A stretch of 64,000 nucleotides of DNA from Streptococcus catagoni. Its GTDB lineage: Bacteria; Bacillota; Bacilli; Lactobacillales; Streptococcaceae. Below the pieces are notes generated by a model. It did not search any database. It was not told the origin of the DNA and saw only the letters and a program-made list of their open reading frames with translations. The position numbers were made by a program, and so were the translations under genes. This document shows positions 1 through 7,035 of the stretch, one piece after another; positions within the stretch are counted from its first letter, which is position 1; every line of letters starts with the position of its first letter. The stretch covers positions 1-64,000 of the forward strand of contig NZ_WPCW01000004.1 of NCBI RefSeq assembly GCF_011421425.1, written 5' to 3'.

Positions 1-31
1 AAGGTCGTAGGTTCAAATCCTGCTCCCGCAA
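1..31 (+). tRNA. 3' end of tRNA-fMet (initiator), cut by window edge
   Basis: Only the T arm and 3' acceptor strand are present. The T loop reads TTCAAAT between GTAGG and CCTGC, and the acceptor 3' strand is TCCCGCA followed by discriminator A. An initiator tRNA with 5' CGCGGGA would pair with this strand except for the C1-A72 mismatch typical of tRNA-fMet. The position before tRNA-Phe also fits streptococcal clusters. The anticodon lies outside the window, so the identity is inferred. No CCA is encoded. Confidence 0.7.
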
Positions 32-53
32 TATACATAAGTTATGTAGAGTT

Positions 54-126
54 GGCTCGGTAGCTCAGTTGGTAGAGCAATGGATTGAAGCTCCATGTGT
101 CGGCGGTTCGATTCCGTCTCGCGCCA
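54..126 (+). tRNA. tRNA-Phe(GAA)
   Basis: Full cloverleaf. Anticodon GAA at 87-89 in the loop TTGAAGC, closed by ATGGA/TCCAT; T loop TTCGATT. No CCA is encoded. The acceptor stem (54-60 with 119-125) has a T-C mismatch at positions 4:69 and a G-T wobble at 7:66. A G at base 57 would restore the fourth pair. Confidence 0.95.
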
Positions 127-145
127 TAACAATTTAATATTTTTT

Positions 146-226
146 GGAAAGATAGCGAAGAGGCTAAACGCGGCGGACTGTAAATCCGCTCCTTCGGGTT
201 CGGGGGTTCGAATCCCTCTCTTTCCA
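146..226 (+). tRNA. tRNA-Tyr(GTA)
   Basis: Class II tRNA with a long variable arm (CTCCTTCGGG region). Anticodon GTA at 180-182, acceptor GGAAAGA pairing with TCTTTCC, discriminator A, no encoded CCA. Confidence 0.95.
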
Positions 227-231
227 TCCTA

Positions 232-302
232 ACGGGCATAGTTTAAAGGTAGAACTAAGGTCTCCAAAACCTTCAGTGTGGGTTCAATTCCTACTGCCCG
301 TG
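232..302 (+). tRNA. tRNA-Trp(CCA)
   Basis: Acceptor ACGGGCA/TGCCCGT is fully paired. Anticodon CCA at 264-266, T loop TTCAATT, discriminator G. It follows tRNA-Tyr by 5 nt, as in other streptococcal clusters. Confidence 0.95.
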
Positions 303-312
303 TTTGGAATAT

Positions 313-386
313 GGCGGGTGTGGTGAAGTGGTTAACACATCAGATTGTGGCTCTGACATTCGTGGGTTCGATTCCCATCACTCGCC
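313..386 (+). tRNA. tRNA-His(GTG)
   Basis: Anticodon GTG at 347-349. G313 fits the extra G-1 of tRNA-His opposite C73 at 386. The remaining acceptor GCGGGTG pairs with CACTCGC with one G-T wobble. Confidence 0.95.
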
Positions 387-394
387 TATTTTAT

Positions 395-466
395 TGGGGT
401 ATAGCCAAGCGGTAAGGCAAGGGACTTTGACTCCCTCATGCGTTGGTTCGAATCCAGCTACCCCAG
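395..466 (+). tRNA. tRNA-Gln(TTG)
   Basis: Acceptor TGGGGTA/TACCCCA, anticodon TTG at 427-429, T loop TTCGAAT, discriminator G. Confidence 0.94.
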
Positions 467-487
467 TTTTAAATGAAAATTTTAAAT

Positions 488-571
488 GCCGGCGTGGCGG
501 AATTGGCAGACGCGCTGGACTCAAAATCCAGTGTCCTCACGGACGTGCCGGTTCGACCCCGGCCGCCGGTA
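488..571 (+). tRNA. tRNA-Leu(CAA), integration site of the mobile element
   Basis: Class II tRNA with anticodon CAA at 522-524 in a CTGGA/TCCAG stem. The variable arm is GTGTCCTCACGGACG and the T loop TTCGACC. Acceptor GCCGGCG pairs with CGCCGGT (G-T closing pair). Bases 519-549, from the anticodon arm through the variable arm, recur exactly at 10861-10891. The part of the tRNA downstream of that core was therefore probably supplied by the integrated element. Confidence 0.95.
519..549 (+). repeat. attL core (31-bp direct repeat with 10861-10891)
   Basis: Thirty-one identical bases, from ACTCAAAATCC to GGACGTGCC, occur here inside tRNA-Leu and again at 10861. A tyrosine integrase gene lies close to this copy. 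The layout is the usual one for tRNA-targeting integrative elements. Confidence 0.88.
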
Positions 572-579
572 TACTATTA

Positions 580-609
580 AAGACAAGGTTTCTAGACCTT
601 GTCTTTTTT
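580..609 (+). terminator. Terminator of the tRNA cluster
   Basis: AGACAAGGT and ACCTTGTCT form a stem around a short loop, followed by a run of six T. A decayed copy of the same hairpin follows the second att site near 10925-10952. Confidence 0.85.
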
Positions 610-664
610 GTTTTGTTAGAAAATTTATTGTGGAAAGTTACTTAAAATTACTTATAATATTTGT

Positions 665-1075
665 TTATATGATTTCAATAGAGAGTAATTTAAATAATAT
701 ATCAATTACAATGATTAATTCAATTATGGCATTCATGAATAATCCCATAATAATCCAACTTGGGAAACATATTGGCTGTATTGCAACAAATGTAACAAAG
801 AGAAGATTAAATATAAAAGTATTAAAAGAGATAGAAATGAGTTTCTGCCATAGAGATTCATATCCTTTAGTTTTATGATCATATAATACCGTTCGTAAAG
901 AAGAGGAAAATATAATTGCAATTGCAGATAATATGAAACCAATAATTACTGTCAAGATATTAATTATAGCTTCATTACTAATATAAAATATTCCTTTAAA
1001 AAAATATGATATAATTAGACAGATAGTGATTATAATACCATATAAAATCTTATCTCTTTTGCTTAACTGTAACAT
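665..1075 (-). CDS. Unidentified four-segment membrane protein (136 aa)
   Basis: No family recognised. The sequence has about four hydrophobic segments, near residues 11-28, 35-58, 84-105 and 110-130, with a short charged stretch (RTVLYDHKTKGYESLWQK) between the second and third. Its start overlaps the end of the upstream gene by 26 nt, so the two are probably co-translated. It lies at the edge of the element between the integrase and tRNA-Leu, a common cargo slot. The pairing of a small membrane protein with a soluble partner recalls several phage-defence pairs (Kiwa, for example), but no homology is claimed. Confidence 0.7.
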   Translation of the reverse strand: MLQLSKRDKILYGIIITICLIISYFFKGIFYISNEAIINILTVIIGFILSAIAIIFSSSLRTVLYDHKTKGYESLWQKLISISFNTFIFNLLFVTFVAIQPICFPSWIIMGLFMNAIIELIIVIDILFKLLSIEII

Positions 1076-1874
1076 CTTTTAATTCCTCAATTTTCTTTTG
1101 AAGGTTAAGTTTGATTTCTTCTGAGTCATATTTTCCGGAGTATTTTTCAGCGTCAATTATAATCTTTTTTATGAATGTTTGTTGATTGTATACATGCTCA
1201 AATCCTGTCTCGTCTTTCCCCCTTATTAATAAACCTTTTAGAGTATACTCTCTCTCCTCAGTCATTAGGTCTTTTAATAAATTTATTGGGTTAAATTGAT
1301 GCGAATTGGTTTTTATATCTAATGTTAAATCTGTAATTTCTGATGTACCAACTAAATCAATTAAGGAACTGCGCTTTTTTGAATCTGATGAGAATAAATC
1401 TTCTTTTGACGTGAACTTTATTTCTTCAACATTGCTCAATAAATCAAGAAAAGTTTCTTTATCTTCGTAGATGCCCTTAAGCTTAAATTTTTGTTCAGTA
1501 ATTTCATGAATAATATCTTCGAATATTTTCTTATTTCTTACATCTGACAAATATAGTAAATTTGTTTTATAATCATAGAATGCAAATAGTTGTTTTAATA
1601 ATTCAATTTCGGTTTCCTTTTTAGGATTTTTTCTTTTCATTTTAGATGTTTTATCAATAACATACTCATCTCTAGGTTCTAGAGTTCCTGATTCAACAGT
1701 CAAAAAGAAATAGTCATTATTATTGGAAATTGTTACATGATTTATTCCTTTTACAGAATCTAAATTTTCATCAAATTCAGTCGGGAAATCTTGCTTATTG
1801 GGTACTATCCATCTTAAACCATTATTATTATTTTGCTTTATTAATTGCCAAATTGAAAATGTAATTATAGACAT
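1050..1874 (-). CDS. Unidentified soluble cargo protein (274 aa)
   Basis: The chosen start is ATG at 1874, preceded by TTGAGG as ribosome site; the longer TTG reading at 1886 would use that site as codons. The protein begins MSIITFSIWQL, is rich in Lys, Glu and Ile, and has no signal peptide or obvious membrane segment. A central stretch near residues 80-110 contains KRKNPKKETEIELLKQLFAF and then a FYDYKTNLLYLS-like segment. The C-terminus is a charged helix. It reminds me of DUF6731-like or abortive-infection-type proteins, but I cannot assign it. It forms a two-gene unit with the membrane protein that overlaps its 3' end. Confidence 0.75.
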   Translation of the reverse strand: MSIITFSIWQLIKQNNNNGLRWIVPNKQDFPTEFDENLDSVKGINHVTISNNNDYFFLTVESGTLEPRDEYVIDKTSKMKRKNPKKETEIELLKQLFAFYDYKTNLLYLSDVRNKKIFEDIIHEITEQKFKLKGIYEDKETFLDLLSNVEEIKFTSKEDLFSSDSKKRSSLIDLVGTSEITDLTLDIKTNSHQFNPINLLKDLMTEEREYTLKGLLIRGKDETGFEHVYNQQTFIKKIIIDAEKYSGKYDSEEIKLNLQKKIEELKDVTVKQKR

Positions 1875-1926
1875 ATTTAACCTCAATTGAATTTTTATTC
1901 TATTATAACATTTACTTCTAACTTAC

Positions 1927-3063
1927 TTATACCAAATTATCCAATTTATCTGCTAAACTCTTCTGCTTAGACGGGTATAAGTGTGAATAGGTGTCAATTG
2001 TAGTAGTTATAGAAGCGTGTCCTAAGCGTTCTTTTACTACTAAGTAATCTTCACCTTGATTGATTAGTAAAGAAGCATGAGAGTGTCTAAAATCATGGAT
2101 CCTAATTCTTTTAAGGTTAGGATCTCTTTTTAATATCTTATTATAAAACTTCTCAGTCGCATTCTTAGTAATCACAATTGGAGAGTTCTGGAATAACTGT
2201 AATTCATTTATATCACCAGTAACAAAATTATCAAGTAGTTTATATTGATTCTTTTTCCAATCTATTAACTCGTCATTTAGTTTTTTATGTATTGTGATAC
2301 GTCTCATTCCTGCTTTAGTTTTAGTGGTTGATAAGTAGCTAATACCTTTGCTAATATATATGGATTTTGTAATGTGAATTGTCTGAGTAGTAAAGTCAAT
2401 ATCATTCCACGTTAATGCTAAGGCTTCGCCAAGTCTCATTCCAGTAAAGAACAAGCAAGTAAATAATAATTGATAATTATATTCTTCTGATTCAAATAAA
2501 TTCAGAAATTCTTTAAATTCTTCGATTGACCAATAATTAAGTTGAGCTTTTGTAATTGGAAGTTTCTTTAACATTTTAATAGGGTTATTTGTGTAATAAC
2601 CTTTTTTGATACCGATATCAAGTATCTTCTTAAGAAGTACAATAATTTTATTAATTGTATTTGGATTAAGTGGCTCATTACTATTCTGGGCAATTGTATT
2701 TCGTAAGTATTCTCTAAACTTATAGATATCATCATAATCTAGTCTACTGACGTCTATTACTTTTAAAAAATAATCTTTTATATGTCGATTATAATTATTA
2801 TCTTGAGTATTGATATAACTTTGTTTTCTATGATTGATAACATCTTCTTGTTTGAGTAATTGATATAATATGTCGATAGTGATTCGTCCGTTTGAAATTT
2901 TTGATTTTAATTCCACACCTCGAATATATTGTTCAGCCTCAATTGCTTCTTTTTTTGTCTTAAAGCCTTTTCTGACAATCTTTCGTTGATTTAAGGTAAT
3001 GGGATCAACGCCATTACTGACGTCGACAATCCATCCACCATTCTTTGCTTTACGTATTGCCAT
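1927..3063 (-). CDS. int: Tyrosine recombinase (site-specific integrase)
   Basis: A 378-residue integrase of the phage/Tn916 type. The N-terminal AP2-like arm-binding region (about 1-55) contains GGWIVDVSNG; a SAM-like core-binding domain follows at about 60-165. The catalytic domain carries R210 (TGMRLGEAL), H323 and R326 (HDFRHSHAS), H349 (RLGHAS) and the nucleophile Y359 (DTYSHLY), so the full catalytic set is present. It would recombine the 31-bp att cores at tRNA-Leu. The DUF3173 gene lies 4 bp upstream on the same strand. The frame is intact, so activity is plausible. Confidence 0.96.
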   Translation of the reverse strand: MAIRKAKNGGWIVDVSNGVDPITLNQRKIVRKGFKTKKEAIEAEQYIRGVELKSKISNGRITIDILYQLLKQEDVINHRKQSYINTQDNNYNRHIKDYFLKVIDVSRLDYDDIYKFREYLRNTIAQNSNEPLNPNTINKIIVLLKKILDIGIKKGYYTNNPIKMLKKLPITKAQLNYWSIEEFKEFLNLFESEEYNYQLLFTCLFFTGMRLGEALALTWNDIDFTTQTIHITKSIYISKGISYLSTTKTKAGMRRITIHKKLNDELIDWKKNQYKLLDNFVTGDINELQLFQNSPIVITKNATEKFYNKILKRDPNLKRIRIHDFRHSHASLLINQGEDYLVVKERLGHASITTTIDTYSHLYPSKQKSLADKLDNLV

Positions 3064-3067
3064 GACT

Positions 3068-3262
3068 TTATACCTTAGAGGATAATTTTAAATCTAATAA
3101 TTCCTCCGCAATTGTTGCAGGTATTGTTCCTATACGTTTATTGTCATAAACATAGAAGCCACGTTGAACGAGGAGGTGTTTCCCCTTACGAATAATAGAA
3201 CGTGAGGTTCCTTCTGAAAAGCCTAAGGCTACTAAATCATCTTTTGTTACGGTTGCTATCAT
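3068..3262 (-). CDS. DUF3173 protein, probable excisionase / integration accessory
   Basis: A 64-residue basic protein beginning MIATVTKDDLVALG with RSIIRKGKHLL, typical of DUF3173 proteins encoded directly upstream of integrases in streptococcal and enterococcal integrative elements. The family's role as recombination directionality factor is assumed from size, charge and context, not shown here. It is tightly linked to int (4 bp), suggesting co-expression. Confidence 0.82.
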   Translation of the reverse strand: MIATVTKDDLVALGFSEGTSRSIIRKGKHLLVQRGFYVYDNKRIGTIPATIAEELLDLKLSSKV

Positions 3263-3330
3263 GTGTATTCTCCTTAATAACTATGGTATAATTAAGGACA
3301 GGTTGAGGAGTTCCAGCTCCTCGGCTTGTC

Positions 3331-4677
3331 CTAAGCGTTTCCTTTTTCTTCGTCGGGATTTGGATGCGCTTTTTTTATTTGTGGTAAAATGCGAGGAAGA
3401 ATATGTTCATCTAAAACACGATTAATAAAATCTGCTTTATTGTCGGTGCAATAGATATCTTCTTCCCCAAAGTGTAATTGAATTTCTTGATCATATCTTG
3501 TTTGGTAATAATCCTTATAACTTAACTCTTTAATTTCTGATAGATTGTAGAATCTATCTTTGTCTATATCGTGATTTCCTTTTTTCTTAGAAATCTCTAG
3601 GACGTTGTTAAACCGCCTGATATACTGGTTTAAATCTTCATTTTGAATCTTTCCAAAGAAAGACTTTAGAGATTGATAATTGGTAATTACAATCAGCCGA
3701 CCAATTACCAATTTATTTTTATATCGAGCTGATAGGTAAGACTTATTAAGCGGATCTAAAAGTTTTAACCAATCTGCAGGTAATAAACTGTCAGATCTTG
3801 GATCGTCTAAGAGAATAACCTCTTCACCAAAATACTCATCAAAAATATTCTTAGCACCAGCACTATACATTTTCCAGTTGAGACCTTGTTCTTTAGCTCT
3901 TTTAATAATCTCTTTAATCACTTCCAGTGCTAGAGTTGTTTTACCAATTCCTGAAGATCCATGTACATAAATAATAGTAGGTTTGAACTCGCCATGCTCA
4001 AGTTCTCTTAAAGTTCGTTTGGAAGCAATCTTACCATAGGCTCTAAATGCTTCATCAAGTCTTGTTTGATTATAAGACCAAAGAAAAGTTAATTTTTCAT
4101 CCGCAAAGATATCATCTTCTGTTATATTACCATTAATGATTTCTTGGAAGACTTTATCTAGACTTTCATCTGATTTTTCTCTTTTTGCAACGGCATAGCG
4201 TTTAGAAAAGTCTGCTTTGTTATCTTCAATGAAAGCTTCATAATCAAATGTTCCAAAGGTTTCCACTTCGTTAGGGGCATACTGATGTTTATCTGGACTC
4301 TTTGCGTGAATTAAATAGGCTTTGGAATTTACCTTTCCATATTTCCCTTGACCACTTGGTTCAATATATTGTGGTAGGAGACCAAGAGCACTAGCTAATA
4401 CCGATAGGTCTCTACGACTAGCAAATTCAATATAAGCATGAATATGAGGCTCTACAGGCTTAATACCATTCTTGATATCTTTATCATGAACAATAAAAGC
4501 GACCTTTGCTGGAATGTCTTCTTCAAGGGTTTTAATACGACGGTGAATTTCTTGAAAGATTTCAGTTTTATTTTTTTCCCAATCGGAAAAAAATGTCTTT
4601 TTATCATCTTCCCAATCCCAATATTCCGCATGCAATTGTTGCTCAAAGATATAAGTTGTAGTTCTTTTTCGACTCAT
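3331..4677 (-). CDS. HUH-endonuclease Rep with SF3 helicase domain
   Basis: A 448-residue replication initiator. The N-terminal domain (about 50-165) has the HUH motif PHIHAYIEF and, downstream, AYLIHAKSPDKHQY with the expected catalytic tyrosine. The C-terminal part (about 230-400) is a P-loop helicase: Walker A GSSGIGKTT, Walker B-like VILLDDP, and a later IVITNYQS sensor-like segment. This two-domain order is that of rolling-circle plasmid Reps related to those of CRESS-DNA viruses. It should nick an origin and drive rolling-circle replication of the excised circle. It lies just downstream of a repeat- and hairpin-rich region (4714-5030) that is the likely origin. Confidence 0.88.
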   Translation of the reverse strand: MSRKRTTTYIFEQQLHAEYWDWEDDKKTFFSDWEKNKTEIFQEIHRRIKTLEEDIPAKVAFIVHDKDIKNGIKPVEPHIHAYIEFASRRDLSVLASALGLLPQYIEPSGQGKYGKVNSKAYLIHAKSPDKHQYAPNEVETFGTFDYEAFIEDNKADFSKRYAVAKREKSDESLDKVFQEIINGNITEDDIFADEKLTFLWSYNQTRLDEAFRAYGKIASKRTLRELEHGEFKPTIIYVHGSSGIGKTTLALEVIKEIIKRAKEQGLNWKMYSAGAKNIFDEYFGEEVILLDDPRSDSLLPADWLKLLDPLNKSYLSARYKNKLVIGRLIVITNYQSLKSFFGKIQNEDLNQYIRRFNNVLEISKKKGNHDIDKDRFYNLSEIKELSYKDYYQTRYDQEIQLHFGEEDIYCTDNKADFINRVLDEHILPRILPQIKKAHPNPDEEKGNA

Positions 4678-4713
4678 TTATCTCCTTTCTATAGAAAATT
4701 TTTATCATTCTTG

Positions 4714-4881
4714 GGCAAATTAGTTTAATTTGCCCATTAATTTACCCATCAATTTGCCCAAGATTTTCAAGGATTCTTGTTTTTTCGAAAATCGCTGAAA
4801 GCATTGGTATTATTGGGTTACAACACCATTCTGTCGACAAGCCCTGAATGGTGTGCCCGTCACAATTGGGCATTGGGTAAA
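4714..4881. repeat. Iteron-like repeats and hairpin upstream of rep (candidate double-strand origin)
   Basis: Several copies of a TTGGGCAAATT / AATTTGCCCA motif in both orientations lie at 4712-4760 (with one AATTTACCCATC variant) and again near 4865-4881 (ATTGGGCATTGGGTAAATT). Between them ACACCATTC and GAATGGTGT (about 4822-4853) form a 9-bp stem with a 14-nt loop, the kind of structure nicked by HUH Reps. The function is inferred from position and structure. Confidence 0.6.
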
Positions 4882-4910
4882 TTAAATCATAGAAAACTCT
4901 TTACAAAGTC

Positions 4911-5030
4911 AATCTAAGATTTTCCATTGTTGCTCATGCGGACACGTTTCTCACCCCCTTACGAGCTATGACTTCGTCGTCTCGCTCGTAGTGAGTGAAC
5001 TCTCCGCATTCACATGAAAAATCTTAGATT
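4911..5030. repeat. Long nested hairpin, candidate single-strand origin or bidirectional terminator
   Basis: AATCTAAGATTTT at 4911-4923 is perfectly complementary to 5018-5030. Inside lie ATGCGGA (4936-4942) with TCCGCAT (5003-5009), CTCAC (4950-4954) with GTGAG (4991-4995), and TACGAGC (4960-4966) with GCTCGTA (4984-4990). The whole 120 nt can fold into one long stem-loop. Non-coding folded regions of this size next to rep are typical single-strand origins of rolling-circle replicons. Confidence 0.6.
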
Positions 5031-5388
5031 ATTTAGTAGGTTCTTTAGCTAATGAAATCCCATCTGCCTTTGCACTTAACTCAAGTAATACAAATTCTGA
5101 ATTCTTAGCAGTACGAGTATACATACCGACATTAAGATTAGTGAAGGTAACAGTAGCAGAACCTAATTCCGCCAACTTCTCACTTGAAATAAATGGAACT
5201 TCACCATCTGGGTTAGGTATTTTAACGGCAACTTTCTCATAACGTAAACGTGGAAGTACAATAACATATTTCCAACCAGCATGTTCTCGTTCATTTTCTT
5301 TGTATTCAAACCATTCTTGGACTTCGACTAATTGGTAATCTTTTTCTTCCCAATTTTTAACGGCAATATCTGTGTTCTTTAAACTCAT
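5029..5388 (-). CDS. Small element protein of unknown function (119 aa)
   Basis: The start is taken at ATG 5388 (MSLKNTDIAVKNW); an upstream in-frame ATG at 5415 would add nine residues that overlap the preceding gene. The protein is soluble and beta-rich in appearance (YVIVLPRLRYEKVAVKIP), with no Cys, signal peptide or membrane segment. It ends right at the base of the long hairpin. Between a coiled-coil DNA-binding-type gene and rep, it could be a replication or single-strand-binding accessory protein, but I recognise no family. Confidence 0.7.
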   Translation of the reverse strand: MSLKNTDIAVKNWEEKDYQLVEVQEWFEYKENEREHAGWKYVIVLPRLRYEKVAVKIPNPDGEVPFISSEKLAELGSATVTFTNLNVGMYTRTAKNSEFVLLELSAKADGISLAKEPTK

Positions 5389-5878
5389 AATTTTTCTTCT
5401 TTCTATTTTTTCCATTTTGAGAGGAATCCTTTATTTTTTCCTCTTCTAGTTGATCTAACCGTTCCCTCATAGTGGTTAGACGTTGCGATAAGAAACGATT
5501 GTTTTGATCAAGAGTTTGGATCAAGCTTAAACTTTTCTTTTGATAAGCTTGAAAGTCTTTTCTTAAGTCATTAATCATTTCTTTTGAATCTTGTTCGAGC
5601 TGGGTTTCAAGGTCACCCCAAACCTGTTTGATAGCTTGATCTAAGTTATTAGTCTTATTAACCAGAAGATTCACTTCAATAAACTTAGATACTTCCTCAT
5701 CAGTAAATTTATAAAAGATTTGTGTTGAATAGCGACTTACTTTATGTTTAGCTTTCTTGAAGTTATATCCTGAAAGCTTTTCTATTCGTAAACGCCACTT
5801 CTTTATTGTAGATACTGATTTGCCTGTTTTACTTGAGATTAACTTGTAATCAATATGCTTTTCCTCCTTTCTTTCCAC
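5357..5878 (-). CDS. Putative DNA-binding coiled-coil protein (173 aa)
   Basis: Residues 8-70 look like a winged-helix/MerR-type recognition region (ISSKTGKSVSTIKKWRLRIE followed by a FTDEEVSKF motif), as in plasmid replication or partition adaptors. Residues 85-150 form a Leu/Gln/Glu-rich coiled coil. The C-terminus is Lys/Arg-rich. The gene overlaps the next one and opens the leftward replication operon opposite the XRE repressor. Assignment is by general features only. Confidence 0.72.
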   Translation of the reverse strand: MERKEEKHIDYKLISSKTGKSVSTIKKWRLRIEKLSGYNFKKAKHKVSRYSTQIFYKFTDEEVSKFIEVNLLVNKTNNLDQAIKQVWGDLETQLEQDSKEMINDLRKDFQAYQKKSLSLIQTLDQNNRFLSQRLTTMRERLDQLEEEKIKDSSQNGKNRKKKNYEFKEHRYCR

Positions 5879-5923
5879 CTATAATAGAATATGATACAAT
5901 ATATGTGGGCAATAACTTACAAA

Positions 5924-5943
5924 GTGGTCAACAATTTAACCAC
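5924..5943. promoter_or_regulatory. Operator 1 between the divergent element genes
   Basis: The near-palindrome GTGGTCAACAATTTAACCAC shares its 16-bp core pattern GGTCAA-N4-TTAACC with 5985-6000. The pair sits in the 137-bp gap between the leftward replication genes and the rightward XRE gene, as expected of a repressor switch. Confidence 0.6.
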
Positions 5944-5984
5944 AAGTACATTATAGGACATATTTTTGACCCAGTCAACTAAAA

Positions 5985-6000
5985 GGTCAAAATTTTAACC
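5985..6000. promoter_or_regulatory. Operator 2, next to the XRE gene
   Basis: GGTCAAAATTTTAACC is a near-perfect palindrome with the same half-sites as operator 1. It ends about 15 bp before the start codon at 6016, so the regulator probably represses itself. Confidence 0.6.
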
Positions 6001-6015
6001 ATATAGGAGAAAATA

Positions 6016-6624
6016 ATGGAATCACAAAACGATGAACTATATGACTATTCAGAGGCTTTAACTAATTTTAGAGAAAATATGAAAGTAAAAAGAGTTGAAA
6101 AAAAGTTAAGTCAGAGAAAATTAGCTAGTATAGTTGGCACAAGCTTATCAACAATAAAAAATTATGAAAGTGGTTCTACATTTCCAACCGGAGATGCAAT
6201 GGTACTCATAGCATCAGCACTTGAGATGACCTTAGACGAGATGGTTGGGAATAATAAAAAAATAGAAGATCGACTACTTGCAGGATATATTTTAGAAAAG
6301 GCTGAAAAAAATCCATATTATTCTGATGCCATAAATAATGTAAATTTAACGGCTCTTTTATATAAAATAGTAAGATTTGAACTAGAGAAAGAAACATTAA
6401 GTTCAGATGATTTAAATTTAATACTAGGTGGCGAACTTGCTATTAGTGATAAGGAAAAACGAAATATCATAAAAATTAAACTAGATAATGATTTTAACAA
6501 TAAGATTAATGAGTTAAAAGAGACTATTAGTGACAACCTTGACGAATATGATCCAATATTTGGATATTATTATAGAGAAGAAATAAAGAGATTTTCTTTA
6601 AAAGAGCTTTTAACAAGAAAGTGA
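6016..6624 (+). CDS. XRE-family repressor of the element
   Basis: A 202-residue protein. Residues 15-75 form a helix-turn-helix XRE domain (FRENMKVKRVEKKLSQRKLA, then SLSTIKNYESGSTFPTGDAM). The rest is a charged alpha-helical domain without a Zn-protease motif, so it is not an obvious ImmR/ImmA pair. It is divergent from the replication genes with two palindromic operators between. The ribosome site AGGAGA is at 6005-6010. It probably keeps replication and excision genes silent; a role in the downstream RiPP genes is possible but not indicated. Confidence 0.85.
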   Translation: MESQNDELYDYSEALTNFRENMKVKRVEKKLSQRKLASIVGTSLSTIKNYESGSTFPTGDAMVLIASALEMTLDEMVGNNKKIEDRLLAGYILEKAEKNPYYSDAINNVNLTALLYKIVRFELEKETLSSDDLNLILGGELAISDKEKRNIIKIKLDNDFNNKINELKETISDNLDEYDPIFGYYYREEIKRFSLKELLTRK

Positions 6625-6825
6625 TTTTAGTATGTAAAATTTTTAAAACATATTAGGCATTAATTTCAATATAAATTTTATAAATTGTTATATAAAATAT
6701 GTTTTTTTATTGATTTTTTAATCAAATGAATAAATATTTGATTGTTTCAAATGAATTTTTAAAAAGAATATCTAAGGTTAGTTTTCTTAAAGCTATAAAT
6801 TAAAATAAAGAAAGGAGTATTACCT
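6625..6825 (+). promoter_or_regulatory. AT-rich 200-bp promoter region of the RiPP cluster
   Basis: No ORF. It contains the inverted repeat AATCAAAT (6720-6727) / ATTTGATT (6736-6743) and a second TCAAATGAAT copy shortly after, a possible regulator site. No Rgg gene or SHP-type peptide gene, common beside streptococcal radical-SAM peptides, is seen here. The ribosome site AAAGGAG at 6811-6817 serves the precursor. Confidence 0.45.
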
Positions 6826-6969
6826 ATGTGTGAAGCTTTAAAAGCAATTTCATTAGCAGAAGAAGAACTTGAACTAAAAGGAATATCAATTGATATTATG
6901 GAAATTAAACCTTCAGTTTCTTCTGAAATAGTGGATGAGCTTAAAGGTCGTTGTCCTCCTACAGGATAA
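6826..6969 (+). CDS. RiPP precursor peptide, GRC type (47 aa)
   Basis: ATG at 6826 is 8 nt after a strong AAAGGAG. The peptide begins MCEALKAISLAEEELE, has an acidic leader, and ends ELKGRCPPTG (K40 G41 R42 C43 P44 P45 T46 G47). The only other Cys is C2. There is no double-Gly processing site. The KGR/GRC ending next to radical SAM and arginase genes matches, as I recall, the 'GRC' class of streptococcal/enterococcal radical-SAM RiPPs (enteropeptins). C43 would be the thioether donor and R42 the likely arginase target. A strong hairpin follows directly. Function is inferred from motif and context. Confidence 0.87.
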   Translation: MCEALKAISLAEEELELKGISIDIMEIKPSVSSEIVDELKGRCPPTG

Positions 6970-6981
6970 GCTAGAGTAGGT

Positions 6982-7014
6982 ATGGGTAATTCTGAAGAAT
7001 TACCCATTATTTTT
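6982..7014 (+). terminator. Attenuating terminator between precursor and radical SAM gene
   Basis: ATGGGTAATTCT and AGAATTACCCAT form a perfect 12-bp stem (6982-7007), followed by TATTTTTT. Partial readthrough would give more precursor than enzyme transcript, as in many RiPP operons. Confidence 0.85.
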
Positions 7015-7035
7015 TAGAATTTTGAGGATATATTT

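Noticed and set aside
42..239. Minus-strand frame of 65 codons over the tRNA genes
   Set aside because: It covers tRNA-Phe and tRNA-Tyr entirely; tRNA genes give chance open frames.
304..878. Plus-strand frames across tRNA-His, Gln and Leu
   Set aside because: They are built from tRNA sequence and terminator; the second also overlaps the minus-strand membrane protein gene.
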